Shown piece by piece: positions 17,140 to 25,716 of a stretch of DNA of 64,000 bases. The position numbers and the translations under genes are program-made. Numbering within the stretch: position 1 is the first letter of the stretch; every line of letters starts with the position of its first letter. The notes below the pieces were generated by a model. The model had not been told where the DNA came from. It did not search any database and saw nothing but the letters and a program-made list of their open reading frames with translations. The DNA is from Gammaproteobacteria bacterium UBA7310 (GTDB lineage Bacteria; Pseudomonadota; Gammaproteobacteria; Pseudomonadales; Ketobacteraceae), in the NCBI GenBank assembly GCA_002471665.1, contig DKQK01000028.1:62001-126000 (forward strand), read 5' to 3'.

Positions 17140-18462
17140 TTATTGGTTATACACATAGCCCGGCAACCAGAGCGCCAGTTGCGGAAAGATCATGATCAAG
17201 GCCAGTGCCAGTACCATCACCAGCACAAACGGCAGTATGGAACTGTAGATATCACGCAGACTGATTTCCGGCGGCGCCATGGCCCGCATCAGAAACAGGT
17301 TATAGCCGAATGGGGGCGTCATATAGGCTATCTGGGTGGTAACGGTATACAGCACGCCGTACCAGATCAGATCGAAGCCCAGCGCCTGCACCAGCGGTAC
17401 ATACAGCGGGGCCACGATCACCAGCATGGCGGTGTCATCCAGAAAGGTACCCATCAGCAGAAAAGACAATTGCATCAATATCAGAATCATCCAGGGGCTT
17501 AGCCCCAACTGATCGGTGAACAGGTTCTCAATGGCTTTTACGGCGCCCAGGCCATCAAACACCGCGCCAAACCCCAGTGCCGCCAGAATGATCCACATAA
17601 ACATACAGGAGATGCCCAGGGTATTGCGCAGGGAGTTTTCAAACACGGTTTTGTTCATACGGCCTTTGACCACCGCCGCCACCATGGCGGCCATGGCGCC
17701 CAATGCGGAGCTTTCCACCAGGCTGGTCCAGCCGTTAACAAAGGGCACCATCATGACCACGAAAATGATCAGGGGCAGCAGTCCGGCACGCAGCAGGCGT
17801 AATTTTTCTGCTCTGCTCACCTGGCGTTCCTCTTTCGCCAAGACCGGCCCCAGTTGTGGTTGCAGCCGGCAGCGGACGGCGATGTACATAATAAACAGAG
17901 CGGCCATGATCAGGCCGGGAACCACCCCCGCCAGCCACAGTTGCCCCACCGGTTGGCGGGCAATCATGGCGTACAGGACCAGTACCACGGAGGGCGGTAC
18001 CAGAATGCCCAGGGAGGAACCGGCCTGGACCACACCGGTGACCATTTTTTTATCGTAGCCGCGGCGCAGCAGCTCCGGCAGGGCAATGGTGGCACCGATG
18101 GCCATGCCCGCCACCGACAGTCCATTCATGGCCGACACCAACACCATCAGGCCGATGGTGCCGATGGCCAGGCCGCCGTGCACCGGCCCCATCCAGACAT
18201 GGAACATTTTGTAGAGGTCATCGGCGATTCGGGATTCCGACAGGATGTAACCCATAAAAATAAACATGGGCAGGGTCAGCAGCGGGTACCAGTTCATCAG
18301 TTTCATTGCAGCGGTAAACGGTATGTCCGCGCCGCCGGTGCCCCATAGGGCCAGGGCCGCTACCGCCGCCACGGCACCGATGGCGGCAAACACCCGCTGC
18401 CCGGTTATCATCAGCAACATCATCAGGGCAAACATGGTGGTGGCAATCATGCTGTGGGACAT
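17140..18462 (-). CDS. dctM: TRAP transporter large permease (DctM)
   Basis: The 440-residue inner-membrane protein is the ion-coupled translocating subunit of a TRAP transporter. It has about twelve helices. The family's typical segments include PLLTLPMFIFMGYILSES, VSAMNGLSVAGMAIGATIALPELLRRGYD and ILVPPSVVLVLYAMIARQPVGQL, and the late MTPPFGYNLFLMRA motif. The start ATG shares one base with the stop of dctQ (TGATG), so the two are translationally coupled. Together with dctP, 73 bases downstream, the set is complete. The transport is sodium-driven by family analogy. Confidence 0.95.
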   Translation of the reverse strand: MSHSMIATTMFALMMLLMITGQRVFAAIGAVAAVAALALWGTGGADIPFTAAMKLMNWYPLLTLPMFIFMGYILSESRIADDLYKMFHVWMGPVHGGLAIGTIGLMVLVSAMNGLSVAGMAIGATIALPELLRRGYDKKMVTGVVQAGSSLGILVPPSVVLVLYAMIARQPVGQLWLAGVVPGLIMAALFIMYIAVRCRLQPQLGPVLAKEERQVSRAEKLRLLRAGLLPLIIFVVMMVPFVNGWTSLVESSALGAMAAMVAAVVKGRMNKTVFENSLRNTLGISCMFMWIILAALGFGAVFDGLGAVKAIENLFTDQLGLSPWMILILMQLSFLLMGTFLDDTAMLVIVAPLYVPLVQALGFDLIWYGVLYTVTTQIAYMTPPFGYNLFLMRAMAPPEISLRDIYSSILPFVLVMVLALALIMIFPQLALWLPGYVYNQ

Positions 18463-18968
18463 CAGATCTCCTGACCGCGAATGCGGGCCACGTCTTTAAA
18501 GAATTCCGACAGCGCCTGCAGGATCATCATGATAAAACCCAAACACATGACCGCCTTGATAGGCCACAGGTAAGGCCGCCAGGCGGTGCGGCTGCGCTGG
18601 TTGTATTCCCAAGAATACTGCGTGCTTTCGAAACCGCCGTAGAGCAACACCCCCAGAAAAAAAATCAAAAAGAAAATGGTGCAGGCATCGAACCAGGCTT
18701 TGGTGCGGGGTGACCACTGGCCATAGAACAGGTCCATGCGCACGTTGGCATTCAGCTGAATGGAATAGGCGCCGCCCAGAACGTAATAGGCCACCATGGC
18801 GAACTGGGCGGCTTCCAGCGTCCACAGGGAGGGCAGAAAGAAGGTTTTGGAAATGGATGACCACAACAGGATGCCCACCATAATGAAAATGCTGTACATC
18901 ATCAGGCGGCCAATGCGGCGATTAATGGCGTCGACCACCCGCACATAACCAACAATCAGGCGAGGCAT
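18462..18968 (-). CDS. dctQ: TRAP transporter small permease (DctQ)
   Basis: This 168-residue protein with four membrane helices is the small subunit that packs against DctM. The conserved DctQ features are visible: an early NRRIGRLMMYSIFIMVGILLW, an SLWTLEAAQFAMVAYYVLGGAYS helix, the NAHVRMDL-like signature here written NANVRMDLFYGQWS, and a WRPYLWPIKAVM turn before the last helix. It is the first gene of the operon. The 171-base gap upstream, between it and the patatin gene, should hold the promoter; I see no clear operator there. Confidence 0.93.
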   Translation of the reverse strand: MPRLIVGYVRVVDAINRRIGRLMMYSIFIMVGILLWSSISKTFFLPSLWTLEAAQFAMVAYYVLGGAYSIQLNANVRMDLFYGQWSPRTKAWFDACTIFFLIFFLGVLLYGGFESTQYSWEYNQRSRTAWRPYLWPIKAVMCLGFIMMILQALSEFFKDVARIRGQEI

Positions 18969-19139
18969 GCAGTTTCGATACTCCCTTGTTCAGACATGAC
19001 GGTTGTAAACCAATGTCTATATGAATTCCCATCGGGGCACCTGATAAACTGCATTCGGGGGCCATGGAAATTTCATAACATCTTCACTCCAGCAGAGCAA
19101 GTACTATGCCATGGAGAGGATGCGGCAGGCCCCGGTATT

Positions 19140-20414
19140 CTACTCGGTTGCCACCTCTGTAAGGGTTGGTGCAGTGGCGTAATCCGGATCCCGCAGAAAG
19201 GCTTCGATCTCATCAATGCGCTGTGCTGCATCCCGATAGCCCAGTTGTATCAGTTCCCGGGTGAATTCGGAATCGAACAGCAGAAAACTGGTGAGGTCGG
19301 CGCTTTGGGCATCCGGGGTGCCGAGGCCATCCATTACGTAGCGGATGGTTTTGGGCATGCGGTGTTGCAGGGTTTTGGCGATGATGGCGATGTCGGCGGA
19401 GGGCGAGATCACCAGCGGGGTTACGATGCGCATGGGCTCATGATCTGAGTCCGATTCCGCCACCAGGTCCACCAGGGATGCGAGCTTTTCGTGTTCGGCC
19501 ACAAACGAATTCATGCGCTTCAGGTGATCGAGGTCGGAATCCAGATGATCCAGAAAGATGGCATTCATCAAGGTACCGCAGATCTGGGACAGCGGTGGCC
19601 GTTTAAGGTTGGGGGCGAAATCCGCGTCCTGTGACCATTCGGAGCGCAACAGGCTGTTGGCGGATTCCTGGCAACGCACACCCACCGCCAGCAGCCGGTC
19701 CGCCCCCAGACGAATGGCGGGGCTCAGGGGGGTTACCAGGCGCATGGCGCCGTCACCAAAGAATGCGGACGCGGCGCCGGCCGGCAGCTCTACCGGCGGG
19801 AACACAATGGGGATGGCGGCGGAGGCCAGTACATGGGGCAAGGTGATCTCCGCCGGCAGTGCCACCCGGCGGCTCTTGCTCCACAGGGGGTGGCCCGGCT
19901 TGCCTTCCACGAAGGTGAAGGCCCGGCCGGTGTGATAGCCGGTGGCGGTAATTCCCAATGCATACAGCCCGCCTTCTTTTACTGCACGGCGGATGCCGTC
20001 CAGTTTCAGGTTCTGGTTGAGAAACGCGTACAGCGGGGAGGAATCCACCAGGGATTTAACCCGCCCTGCGCCCACCAGTCCACCCAGGCCAAAATCCAAT
20101 GCCAGGCTGGCGGCGTTTTTCATCATGGCGAACGCGTCGCTGCGGTAGACGTTGTTGGCCTCCAGGCTGGCCCACAGTTTCACCAGCAACTTGGATGCAA
20201 CACCGAAGTTATCGTGCTGACTGGCGATGGCGGCACCGTTGATGGCGCCCGCAGACGCCCCGGTGATGATTGAAAATGGTGCGGCCTGGTCAACGAAGGC
20301 GGGGATCTCGCTGATGCGCTTCATGACTCCGGCCTGATAGGCGCCGCGGGCGCCACCGGCGGTGAGCACCAGGGCGGTCATGGGGTGTGGGGCAGAGGGA
20401 TGTGCTGCTGACAT
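19140..20414 (-). CDS. Patatin-like phospholipase
   Basis: This cytosolic or membrane-associated serine lipid acyl hydrolase uses a Ser-Asp dyad. The oxyanion loop is GGARG (TAGGARGAYQAGV, ~19-31), the nucleophile elbow is GASAG (~52-56) and the dyad Asp is in GDGAMR (~208). All catalytic parts are therefore present. The 424 residues exceed the minimal patatin domain by a C-terminal ~130-residue helical tail of unknown role. No signal peptide or autotransporter domain is seen, which argues against an ExoU or PlpD secreted toxin. It stands alone, in the same direction as the TRAP operon and the IDH-family gene upstream. Confidence 0.9.
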   Translation of the reverse strand: MSAAHPSAPHPMTALVLTAGGARGAYQAGVMKRISEIPAFVDQAAPFSIITGASAGAINGAAIASQHDNFGVASKLLVKLWASLEANNVYRSDAFAMMKNAASLALDFGLGGLVGAGRVKSLVDSSPLYAFLNQNLKLDGIRRAVKEGGLYALGITATGYHTGRAFTFVEGKPGHPLWSKSRRVALPAEITLPHVLASAAIPIVFPPVELPAGAASAFFGDGAMRLVTPLSPAIRLGADRLLAVGVRCQESANSLLRSEWSQDADFAPNLKRPPLSQICGTLMNAIFLDHLDSDLDHLKRMNSFVAEHEKLASLVDLVAESDSDHEPMRIVTPLVISPSADIAIIAKTLQHRMPKTIRYVMDGLGTPDAQSADLTSFLLFDSEFTRELIQLGYRDAAQRIDEIEAFLRDPDYATAPTLTEVATE

Positions 20415-20496
20415 GGGCGTACCAAACGTAAGAGGTGTTCGGGTATCGGTTCATGTCAGCAGCGATGCAGGTTGTATGCCACACAAATGGCGTGGT

Positions 20497-22242
20497 TTAG
20501 CCCAACTGCAGCAGGTTTTTCTCAATGTTATCCAGAAAACCGTACATATCCACGACTGTTTCCTGTTCCGGGTTATTGGTTTTGCCTTGCAGATCCGCGG
20601 TGATGTAGCCCTGCTCCACGGTGGTGATCAAGGCTTCTTTCAGTTGATCGGAATAAGTCTTCAGGGCCGGGTTATCTTCCCGTTCGGCCAGGGTTTCCAG
20701 TGCGTTAGCCACCGCAAACAGCAGTGCAGAAGGGTTGAACAGTGCCACTTCACCATTGGTTTCCAGATACTTCAGGTAGAGATCATGAGCCGTGCCGTGG
20801 GGCGCTTCGTAGAGCATGGTGCCGTCCATACTTTCGATGATGGAACTGGCGGTGGCCAGGCTGCCCCCCAGTGCGGCCGAGATATCGGAATAGATATCGC
20901 CGTCCAGGTTAAGGGAAGGGTACAGACCGTTGCGGGGCGGATCGGTGATCATTTTCTTCAACTGGGAGGAGGGGCGCATGATCATAAACGATGGCGGTTG
21001 CAGGTTGTCGGAGACGATTTCCTGCCGCACTTCCTTGATCACCGTACTGAATACGTCATCGTATTCCATGTACTCCCGCTTCAGGCCGAAGTAGATTTCC
21101 TTGGAGTTTTTTGCCGCGTCGCGGAACACCTGGCCCACCCAGTCCTTGATGGCATCCCGATCATTGGCCATGAAGATGATGGGGTCGCCTTTTTTCACAT
21201 CGCGGGCGTACTTCTCTTCACCGTCCAGTACCACTTTGATAATGCCGTCTTCTTCCAGCGGCATGTTGAAACTGCCGTACTGATCGCCGCCACCGGCACT
21301 CATGCGGGAGATGGAAACACTGAAACGACGATCGGGAATGCCGTATTTTTTCAGCTCCTTCACCAGCTTGTAGAGTTTGCGGCCGGTGGTGTTTTCCGGT
21401 ACACCCCAGATGGCGCGTGCAGGCGGGTTGGACACGATGCGGGCGGCCTGGGCATCGATCAATTCGTAGAAATACTTCAGCCCCAGTTTTTCAAATTCAC
21501 TTTTGTACTGTTCATGGTAGATGGTTTCCACGGTTTCACGCATAACCCCGTCGTAACCGGAGATCACCGTGTCTTTCAGGCCCAGGTAGGCATCACGCTT
21601 TTCTGCAATCGCCCGCTGAAAAAAATTATGTGCCCAGGCTTTTACTTTTTCGTTGTCGTTGGAGGCCAGTAGCCAGGGGTCGCCTTTTTTGATTTTACGG
21701 CGATGCAGCTCGATGGGATCACCACTGGCACCCACAAACAGTACCTTGATGATGCCGGTGGATTTGGAAATCTCATTGTGGCTTTCCTTATTGCCTCCGG
21801 TATCCATGGTGTCCACTACAATGTCACGATCGATCCAATCCGGTGTCAGGCGTTTCAGGTTACGGAATGGAATGTCCTCGCGGGTGATGTTGCCGCTGAT
21901 GCCTTTACGGATGGCGCCGTTGGGGGATTTGGTGGCCAGTGGCTTCAGCGCGGTGCCGCTTAACTCCGGCATGTTCGCCAGAAACTCCTCCAACTGGGCT
22001 TTGTTTACGGTCATACCGGCGTTCTTGATGCCCACACCATGGCGTTTGAGTTCTTCAATGGAGTCGTTCACCACACTGCCGTTGGTACGCAGGCGGTTTT
22101 CCGCCGACAGATCCACTTCCACCAGTTGGATATCCAGCTTGCTGGTGACGAACTGCTCCAGCACCCGGTCAAACGATACCTGTGCCATCTCGTCACCGTG
22201 CAGTATGACCAGTGGATTCTTGACTTTAATTCGTTGTGGCAT
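20497..22242 (-). CDS. Isocitrate-dehydrogenase-family enzyme with internal domain duplication
   Basis: The N-terminus (NPLVILHGDEMAQ, 9-21; SPNGAIRKGISGNITRED, ~106-123) and C-terminus (NLDGDIYSDISAALGG, ~445-460; HGTAHD, 482-487) match the eukaryotic-type dimeric isocitrate dehydrogenase, which decarboxylates isocitrate to 2-oxoglutarate. In between, a ~135-residue stretch occurs twice: GIIKV 163/333, KKGDP 185/350, GLK 221/386 and NPP or DPP 272/434. Copy 2 keeps Arg313 and GDQY (the substrate-binding Arg region of human IDH1); copy 1 keeps the YDG loop. Asp487 stands where NADP enzymes have Arg and NAD enzymes have Asp, suggesting NAD use. ATG 22242 is preferred (AGGAGC upstream) over a longer frame from 22332. 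At 581 residues it is ~165 longer than usual. Confidence 0.82.
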   Translation of the reverse strand: MPQRIKVKNPLVILHGDEMAQVSFDRVLEQFVTSKLDIQLVEVDLSAENRLRTNGSVVNDSIEELKRHGVGIKNAGMTVNKAQLEEFLANMPELSGTALKPLATKSPNGAIRKGISGNITREDIPFRNLKRLTPDWIDRDIVVDTMDTGGNKESHNEISKSTGIIKVLFVGASGDPIELHRRKIKKGDPWLLASNDNEKVKAWAHNFFQRAIAEKRDAYLGLKDTVISGYDGVMRETVETIYHEQYKSEFEKLGLKYFYELIDAQAARIVSNPPARAIWGVPENTTGRKLYKLVKELKKYGIPDRRFSVSISRMSAGGGDQYGSFNMPLEEDGIIKVVLDGEEKYARDVKKGDPIIFMANDRDAIKDWVGQVFRDAAKNSKEIYFGLKREYMEYDDVFSTVIKEVRQEIVSDNLQPPSFMIMRPSSQLKKMITDPPRNGLYPSLNLDGDIYSDISAALGGSLATASSIIESMDGTMLYEAPHGTAHDLYLKYLETNGEVALFNPSALLFAVANALETLAEREDNPALKTYSDQLKEALITTVEQGYITADLQGKTNNPEQETVVDMYGFLDNIEKNLLQLG

Positions 22243-22572
22243 GGTTGCTCCTGGAAACGACGCTGGTGAATGAGTTCTTTTTAAGTAAATACAGTAAGGT
22301 AAGCAAGCGCAAGGCGAACACATTGTCTGCATTGGTTAAAACAGAACTGATGCTGTGCAACCCTGCCCCGGATCGAATCATTTAGGTGCATTTTTTGTGG
22401 GTCGCATTGTATGTTTTTTAATCGGGCATGCAAACTTGGAAACCGCAGTGACAGACGTTGTAGCCGGCAATTGCCTGCTTCCGGGTACTCTGCTACGGTG
22501 GTGCTCCTAACCAAATCTGTTTTCTGACCAAATCTGTTTTCTGAGTGTTCTGCTGGCTATTGGGGGCTTGTT
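22243..22572. other. 330-bp divergent intergenic region
   Basis: No open frame with coding character is present. The region should hold the promoters of the IDH-family gene (minus) and the membrane helical-repeat gene (plus). It contains a tandem 17-bp repeat at its right end. Confidence 0.5.
22510..22543 (+). repeat. Two perfect tandem copies of a 17-bp unit
   Basis: ACCAAATCTGTTTTCTG occurs twice head to tail, ending 29 bases before the GTG start at 22573. It may be a recent slippage duplication or a pair of regulatory half-sites. Confidence 0.75.
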
Positions 22573-23340
22573 GTGGATCATCTACCCGTCTTTATGGTGT
22601 ATGCGTTGCTGTTCCGGCTTGCCATTATAGCAGTTGGCGCGCTGGCGATCTTCTGTGGATATCGTTTGTTTTGTCTGCCGCTGGGTGGCGGCGGTGATAC
22701 TGAACTCACGGCCAAATTGGGTGAGCATGAATTTGCCCTCAAGCGGGCTGCGCCGGGCACATTTTTTGTATTGTTTGGTGTGGTGGTGGTGGGATTGATG
22801 GTGTATCAGGGCAATCCGGAATTATTCATCGAGGAGTTCCCGACGGCCCCGGTGACCGGGCCTGTGGTGAATCCTGTTTCCGCCACGGCCGACGGCGCCA
22901 ACCAAGCGGGGGTGATCGGCAGCGCTATTGTCGCCAGCCGCATTCAGGTCAAAAGCAGCCAACAGGCCATGGGTGTGCACGAGGTGGAAGCCCGTCTGCA
23001 ACAGGCTGCTGCGTGGTATGTGAACGGCCAGCGGGAGCGGGCCATCAGCGAATTTCATGAGTTGTTGCGGATGCCGGACCTGCCCATGATCATGGCCGCG
23101 TACCCGCTCAATGCCCTGGCCTGGGATGCGTTGCAGCAAGGGGAGCATGAGCGTGCTCTGGCCTATGCGGTGCTGGCGGTGGAGATTGAACCGGACAACG
23201 AGGATTTTGTGGACACCCTGCTGCAGAGCCACCAGCAATTGCCCGGCGATACCAGTGTGACCCGATTGCTGGCGCGATTGCAGGCGGGAGGAATGCAGCA
23301 ACAGGCAGCACGGTTGCAACAGAAATTGCAGGCACTGTAA
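22573..23340 (+). CDS. Membrane protein with C-terminal TPR-like helices
   Basis: The 255-residue protein has two membrane segments (LLFRLAIIAVGALAIFCGYR, ~14-33; FFVLFGVVVVGLMVY, ~62-76). Its C-terminal half is a set of antiparallel helices resembling two or three TPR units: VEARLQQAAAWYVNGQRERAISEF, LNALAWDALQQGEHERALAYA and VEIEPDNEDFVDTLLQ. It is probably anchored with the helices in the periplasm or cytosol as a protein-binding module. The start is GTG at 22573. The next gene, an exported caspase-fold protein, begins 29 bases after the stop, so the two probably form an operon in which this protein could bind the caspase. That pairing is inference. Confidence 0.7.
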   Translation: MDHLPVFMVYALLFRLAIIAVGALAIFCGYRLFCLPLGGGGDTELTAKLGEHEFALKRAAPGTFFVLFGVVVVGLMVYQGNPELFIEEFPTAPVTGPVVNPVSATADGANQAGVIGSAIVASRIQVKSSQQAMGVHEVEARLQQAAAWYVNGQRERAISEFHELLRMPDLPMIMAAYPLNALAWDALQQGEHERALAYAVLAVEIEPDNEDFVDTLLQSHQQLPGDTSVTRLLARLQAGGMQQQAARLQQKLQAL

Positions 23341-23369
23341 CCATCCAAACACTGAATAAAGGAAGCAGC

Positions 23370-24770
23370 ATGATGCATTGGCGTGGCTGGATACTGGTGG
23401 GGTTGTTGTTGTGTGGGCCCGGAGTCGCGGCGGCGGAGTTCGCCAGAAGTTATGCGTTGGTGGTGGGGGTGAACGAGTATCCGCAGGCGGGGCTGCCGGC
23501 GTTACCCAATGCCGCCAACGATGCCCACAACATGGAACGTTATCTGGTGCAACAGGGCTACCAGGTGAAAAAGCTGGTGGGTCCGGCGGCCACTCAGGAT
23601 GCCATCGTCGGTTATCTGGTGGATGATCTGGCACCGCGCATCGGCAAGGATGATCGTTTCCTGTTTTACTTTTCCGGACACGGGGTGACCCGCAAGGTGG
23701 GCGGGAAAGACCGCGGCTACATTGTGCCGTTTGATGGTCGCAGCGCCTCTGCCACCTCCTGGGTTTCCATGTCCACGCTGCGTGACAGCGCCGATCAACT
23801 GGGCAATGCCCGTCATCAACTGTTTATATTTGATTCCTGTTTCGGTGGCGCCTTTGCGGTGAAGAGCCTGGCCAGTTCCTTCAGCCCCAACGCCCTTAAC
23901 TATATTCAGCGCATTACCCAGGCCGCCGCGCGCCAGTACATCACCGCCGGTGGTGCCAACGAGCAGGTATCGGCGGCCAGTCGCGATGGCATGAGCCTGT
24001 TTACGTACCAGTTGTTGCAGGGGCTGGCTGGTGAAGCGGATACCACTACCGACGGCTATATCACTGTGTCGGAGATTGCCGCTTACATGCAGACCGCCGG
24101 CAGTACTCTGCACAGCACCCCGGTGACGGGTAATTTTCGGGGTCATGCCAATGGTGATTTCCTGTTTACCTCACCCCTGCAGGCATCGCTGCAACACGAT
24201 AATTCAGTGGGTGACGGCGGTGGCACCAAAAACGCCGCAGGGGCGGCCCCTGGTTATGTGGTCGATCCCAACGGTAAACGCTATGCCACCATCAGGTTGC
24301 TGGACAAGATCTGGATGCAGACCAATCTGGATTACCGGGTCCAGGATTCCTGGTGTTACGACAATCAGTTCCGCAACTGCACCGACTATGGCCGGCTCTA
24401 TACCTGGCAAGCGGCCAGGCAGGCCTGTCAGGCGTTGGGCAATGGCTGGCGTTTGCCGTCGGATGCGGATTGGCGCACTCTGGCAGATCATTTCGGTGGT
24501 TATAACAATGCACAGCAGGAGCGGCGGGACACCCGTGTTACCCAACAGGCACTCTCTCCCAACGGCAGCAGCGGTTTCAATCTGCAGTTCGGTGGTGGCC
24601 GCTACGGTGAGGGCGACGATAACTTCGGTTACCTCAATGCCCATGGCAAGTACTGGTCCAGTACCCGCGATCGTGAAAACTTCGCCTGGTACATGGCGTT
24701 TGTGGGTCAGGTGGAGCGTTACCCTGACCCAATGGATTACGGCTACTCCGTGCGTTGCATCAAGGGCTGA
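23370..24770 (+). CDS. Exported caspase-fold (C14) protein with C-terminal Fibrobacter-type paralogous domain
   Basis: The 466-residue protein has a signal peptide (GWILVGLLLCGPGVAAA) and then a caspase p20-like domain (~25-265). The strand YALVVGVNEY starts the fold. The catalytic His is in FSGHG (~104) and the Cys in DSCFGG (157), so the dyad is intact. After a Gly/Ala linker, residues ~290-466 match the Fib_succ_major or FGE/lectin-like fold (MQTNLDYRVQDSWCYDN, YTWQAARQACQALGNGWRLPSDADW, YWSSTRD, YSVRCIKG), a domain usually used for surface or ligand binding. The protein is therefore an extracytoplasmic protease, unlike cytosolic bacterial metacaspases in defence systems. The ribosome site AAGGAAG precedes ATG 23370. 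Its probable partner is the TPR-like membrane protein upstream. Confidence 0.85.
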   Translation: MMHWRGWILVGLLLCGPGVAAAEFARSYALVVGVNEYPQAGLPALPNAANDAHNMERYLVQQGYQVKKLVGPAATQDAIVGYLVDDLAPRIGKDDRFLFYFSGHGVTRKVGGKDRGYIVPFDGRSASATSWVSMSTLRDSADQLGNARHQLFIFDSCFGGAFAVKSLASSFSPNALNYIQRITQAAARQYITAGGANEQVSAASRDGMSLFTYQLLQGLAGEADTTTDGYITVSEIAAYMQTAGSTLHSTPVTGNFRGHANGDFLFTSPLQASLQHDNSVGDGGGTKNAAGAAPGYVVDPNGKRYATIRLLDKIWMQTNLDYRVQDSWCYDNQFRNCTDYGRLYTWQAARQACQALGNGWRLPSDADWRTLADHFGGYNNAQQERRDTRVTQQALSPNGSSGFNLQFGGGRYGEGDDNFGYLNAHGKYWSSTRDRENFAWYMAFVGQVERYPDPMDYGYSVRCIKG

Positions 24771-24808
24771 TCCACAGCATGCATGGCGGCGCCGTACAGT
24801 GACCCCGG

Positions 24809-25417
24809 CTACGCAGGACGCTGGAACCGTTTGCGGGCCTGATCCACTTTTTTGCGGCTGACGCAATCGCCCACGTGATCATTGATCATGCCCATGGCCT
24901 GCATAAAGGCGTACACCGTGGTGGGGCCGACAAATTTCCAGCCCTGTTTCTTCAGCGCTTTCGACAAGGCAATGGATTCCACTGAGGTGGAAGCCGTTTG
25001 GGCCCGGGCCGGAGGTTGTGCGGCCGGTTCGAAGCGCCACAGATAAGCAGCCAGGGAGCCCTCCTGTTGCACCATCTCCCGTGCCCGTTTGGCATTGTTG
25101 ATCACCGCTTCGATCTTGCCGCGATGGCGCACAATACCTTCATCCTGCAACAGTCGATTGACGTCACGTTCCGTATACCGGGCAATGCGATTGAAATCGA
25201 ACTGGTGAAATGCGTTGCGGAAGTTTTCCCGCTTGGCGAGAATGGTGCGCCAACTGAGTCCGGACTGAAAACTTTCCAGGCACAGCTTTTCAAACAGACG
25301 TTGATCGTCTGCCACCGGATAGCCCCACTCCTGATCGTGATAGGCAAAAAACTCCGGCGCCGCTGCACACCAGTTGCAACGTGGTTTCCCATCGGGGCCG
25401 GTGACGGTCCGGCTCAT
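24809..25417 (-). CDS. tag: DNA-3-methyladenine glycosylase I
   Basis: Tag excises 3-methyladenine from alkylated DNA and starts base-excision repair. The sequence follows E. coli Tag closely: CNWC near residue 14 and AYHDQEWG (His ~27) at the N-terminus, LSWRTILAKRENFR, GIVRHRGKIEAVINNA, then SKALKKQGWKFVGPTTVYAFMQA and NDHVGDC at the end. The first Cys, the N-terminal His and the C-terminal His and Cys are the known zinc-binding residues. At 202 residues it is slightly longer at both ends than the enteric protein. Its start overlaps the stop of the YciI gene by 4 bases, so it is co-translated in a TetR-YciI-Tag operon. Confidence 0.95.
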   Translation of the reverse strand: MSRTVTGPDGKPRCNWCAAAPEFFAYHDQEWGYPVADDQRLFEKLCLESFQSGLSWRTILAKRENFRNAFHQFDFNRIARYTERDVNRLLQDEGIVRHRGKIEAVINNAKRAREMVQQEGSLAAYLWRFEPAAQPPARAQTASTSVESIALSKALKKQGWKFVGPTTVYAFMQAMGMINDHVGDCVSRKKVDQARKRFQRPA

Positions 25418-25713
25418 GATTCCGCTCCTGCCATCAGAAAGGATAAGCGTGCGTCGACCCGTGCCGGCGTGATCTCCATGATTTCGGCGCGCACCACATT
25501 TTCCGCCACGAAGGGATCATCGGCAACGCGGGATTCCAGTTCAGGGCGGCTGATGTTGTGGGCGATGATGGTGCCACCCTGTTGGGGTTGCAGGCTGCCG
25601 GCCAGCAGAAAAACATCGTCCATAAAACCCTGCTTGAGCCACCCGTTGTGTTCCGCCATCCACTGACTGGCCTGGGCCCGGTTGTCTGAAAATCTCAATA
25701 ACACAATAAACAT
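25414..25713 (-). CDS. YciI-like family protein
   Basis: This 99-residue ferredoxin-like-fold protein belongs to the YCII group, small enzymes whose physiological reaction is unknown. It has the central beta strand FIVLLRFSD, the conserved His of MAEHNGWL (~22) and the Asp of VADDPF (~67). In the family this His-Asp pair forms the putative active site. There is no signal peptide. It lies between the TetR regulator (3 bases upstream) and tag (4-base overlap), so expression should follow the regulator's two operators. The link between a YciI protein and DNA alkylation repair is not obvious. Confidence 0.85.
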   Translation of the reverse strand: MFIVLLRFSDNRAQASQWMAEHNGWLKQGFMDDVFLLAGSLQPQQGGTIIAHNISRPELESRVADDPFVAENVVRAEIMEITPARVDARLSFLMAGAES

Positions 25714-25716
25714 GGT

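Noticed and set aside
20362..21672. 436-residue open frame on the plus strand
   Set aside because: It runs antisense through the IDH-family gene, whose protein has clear family signatures; the plus-strand product has shadow-like composition with no known motif.
23370..24770. Caspase as part of a cytosolic defence system
   Set aside because: A signal peptide and an FGE-like surface domain place it outside the cytosol, and no nuclease, STAND ATPase or sensor gene lies beside it.
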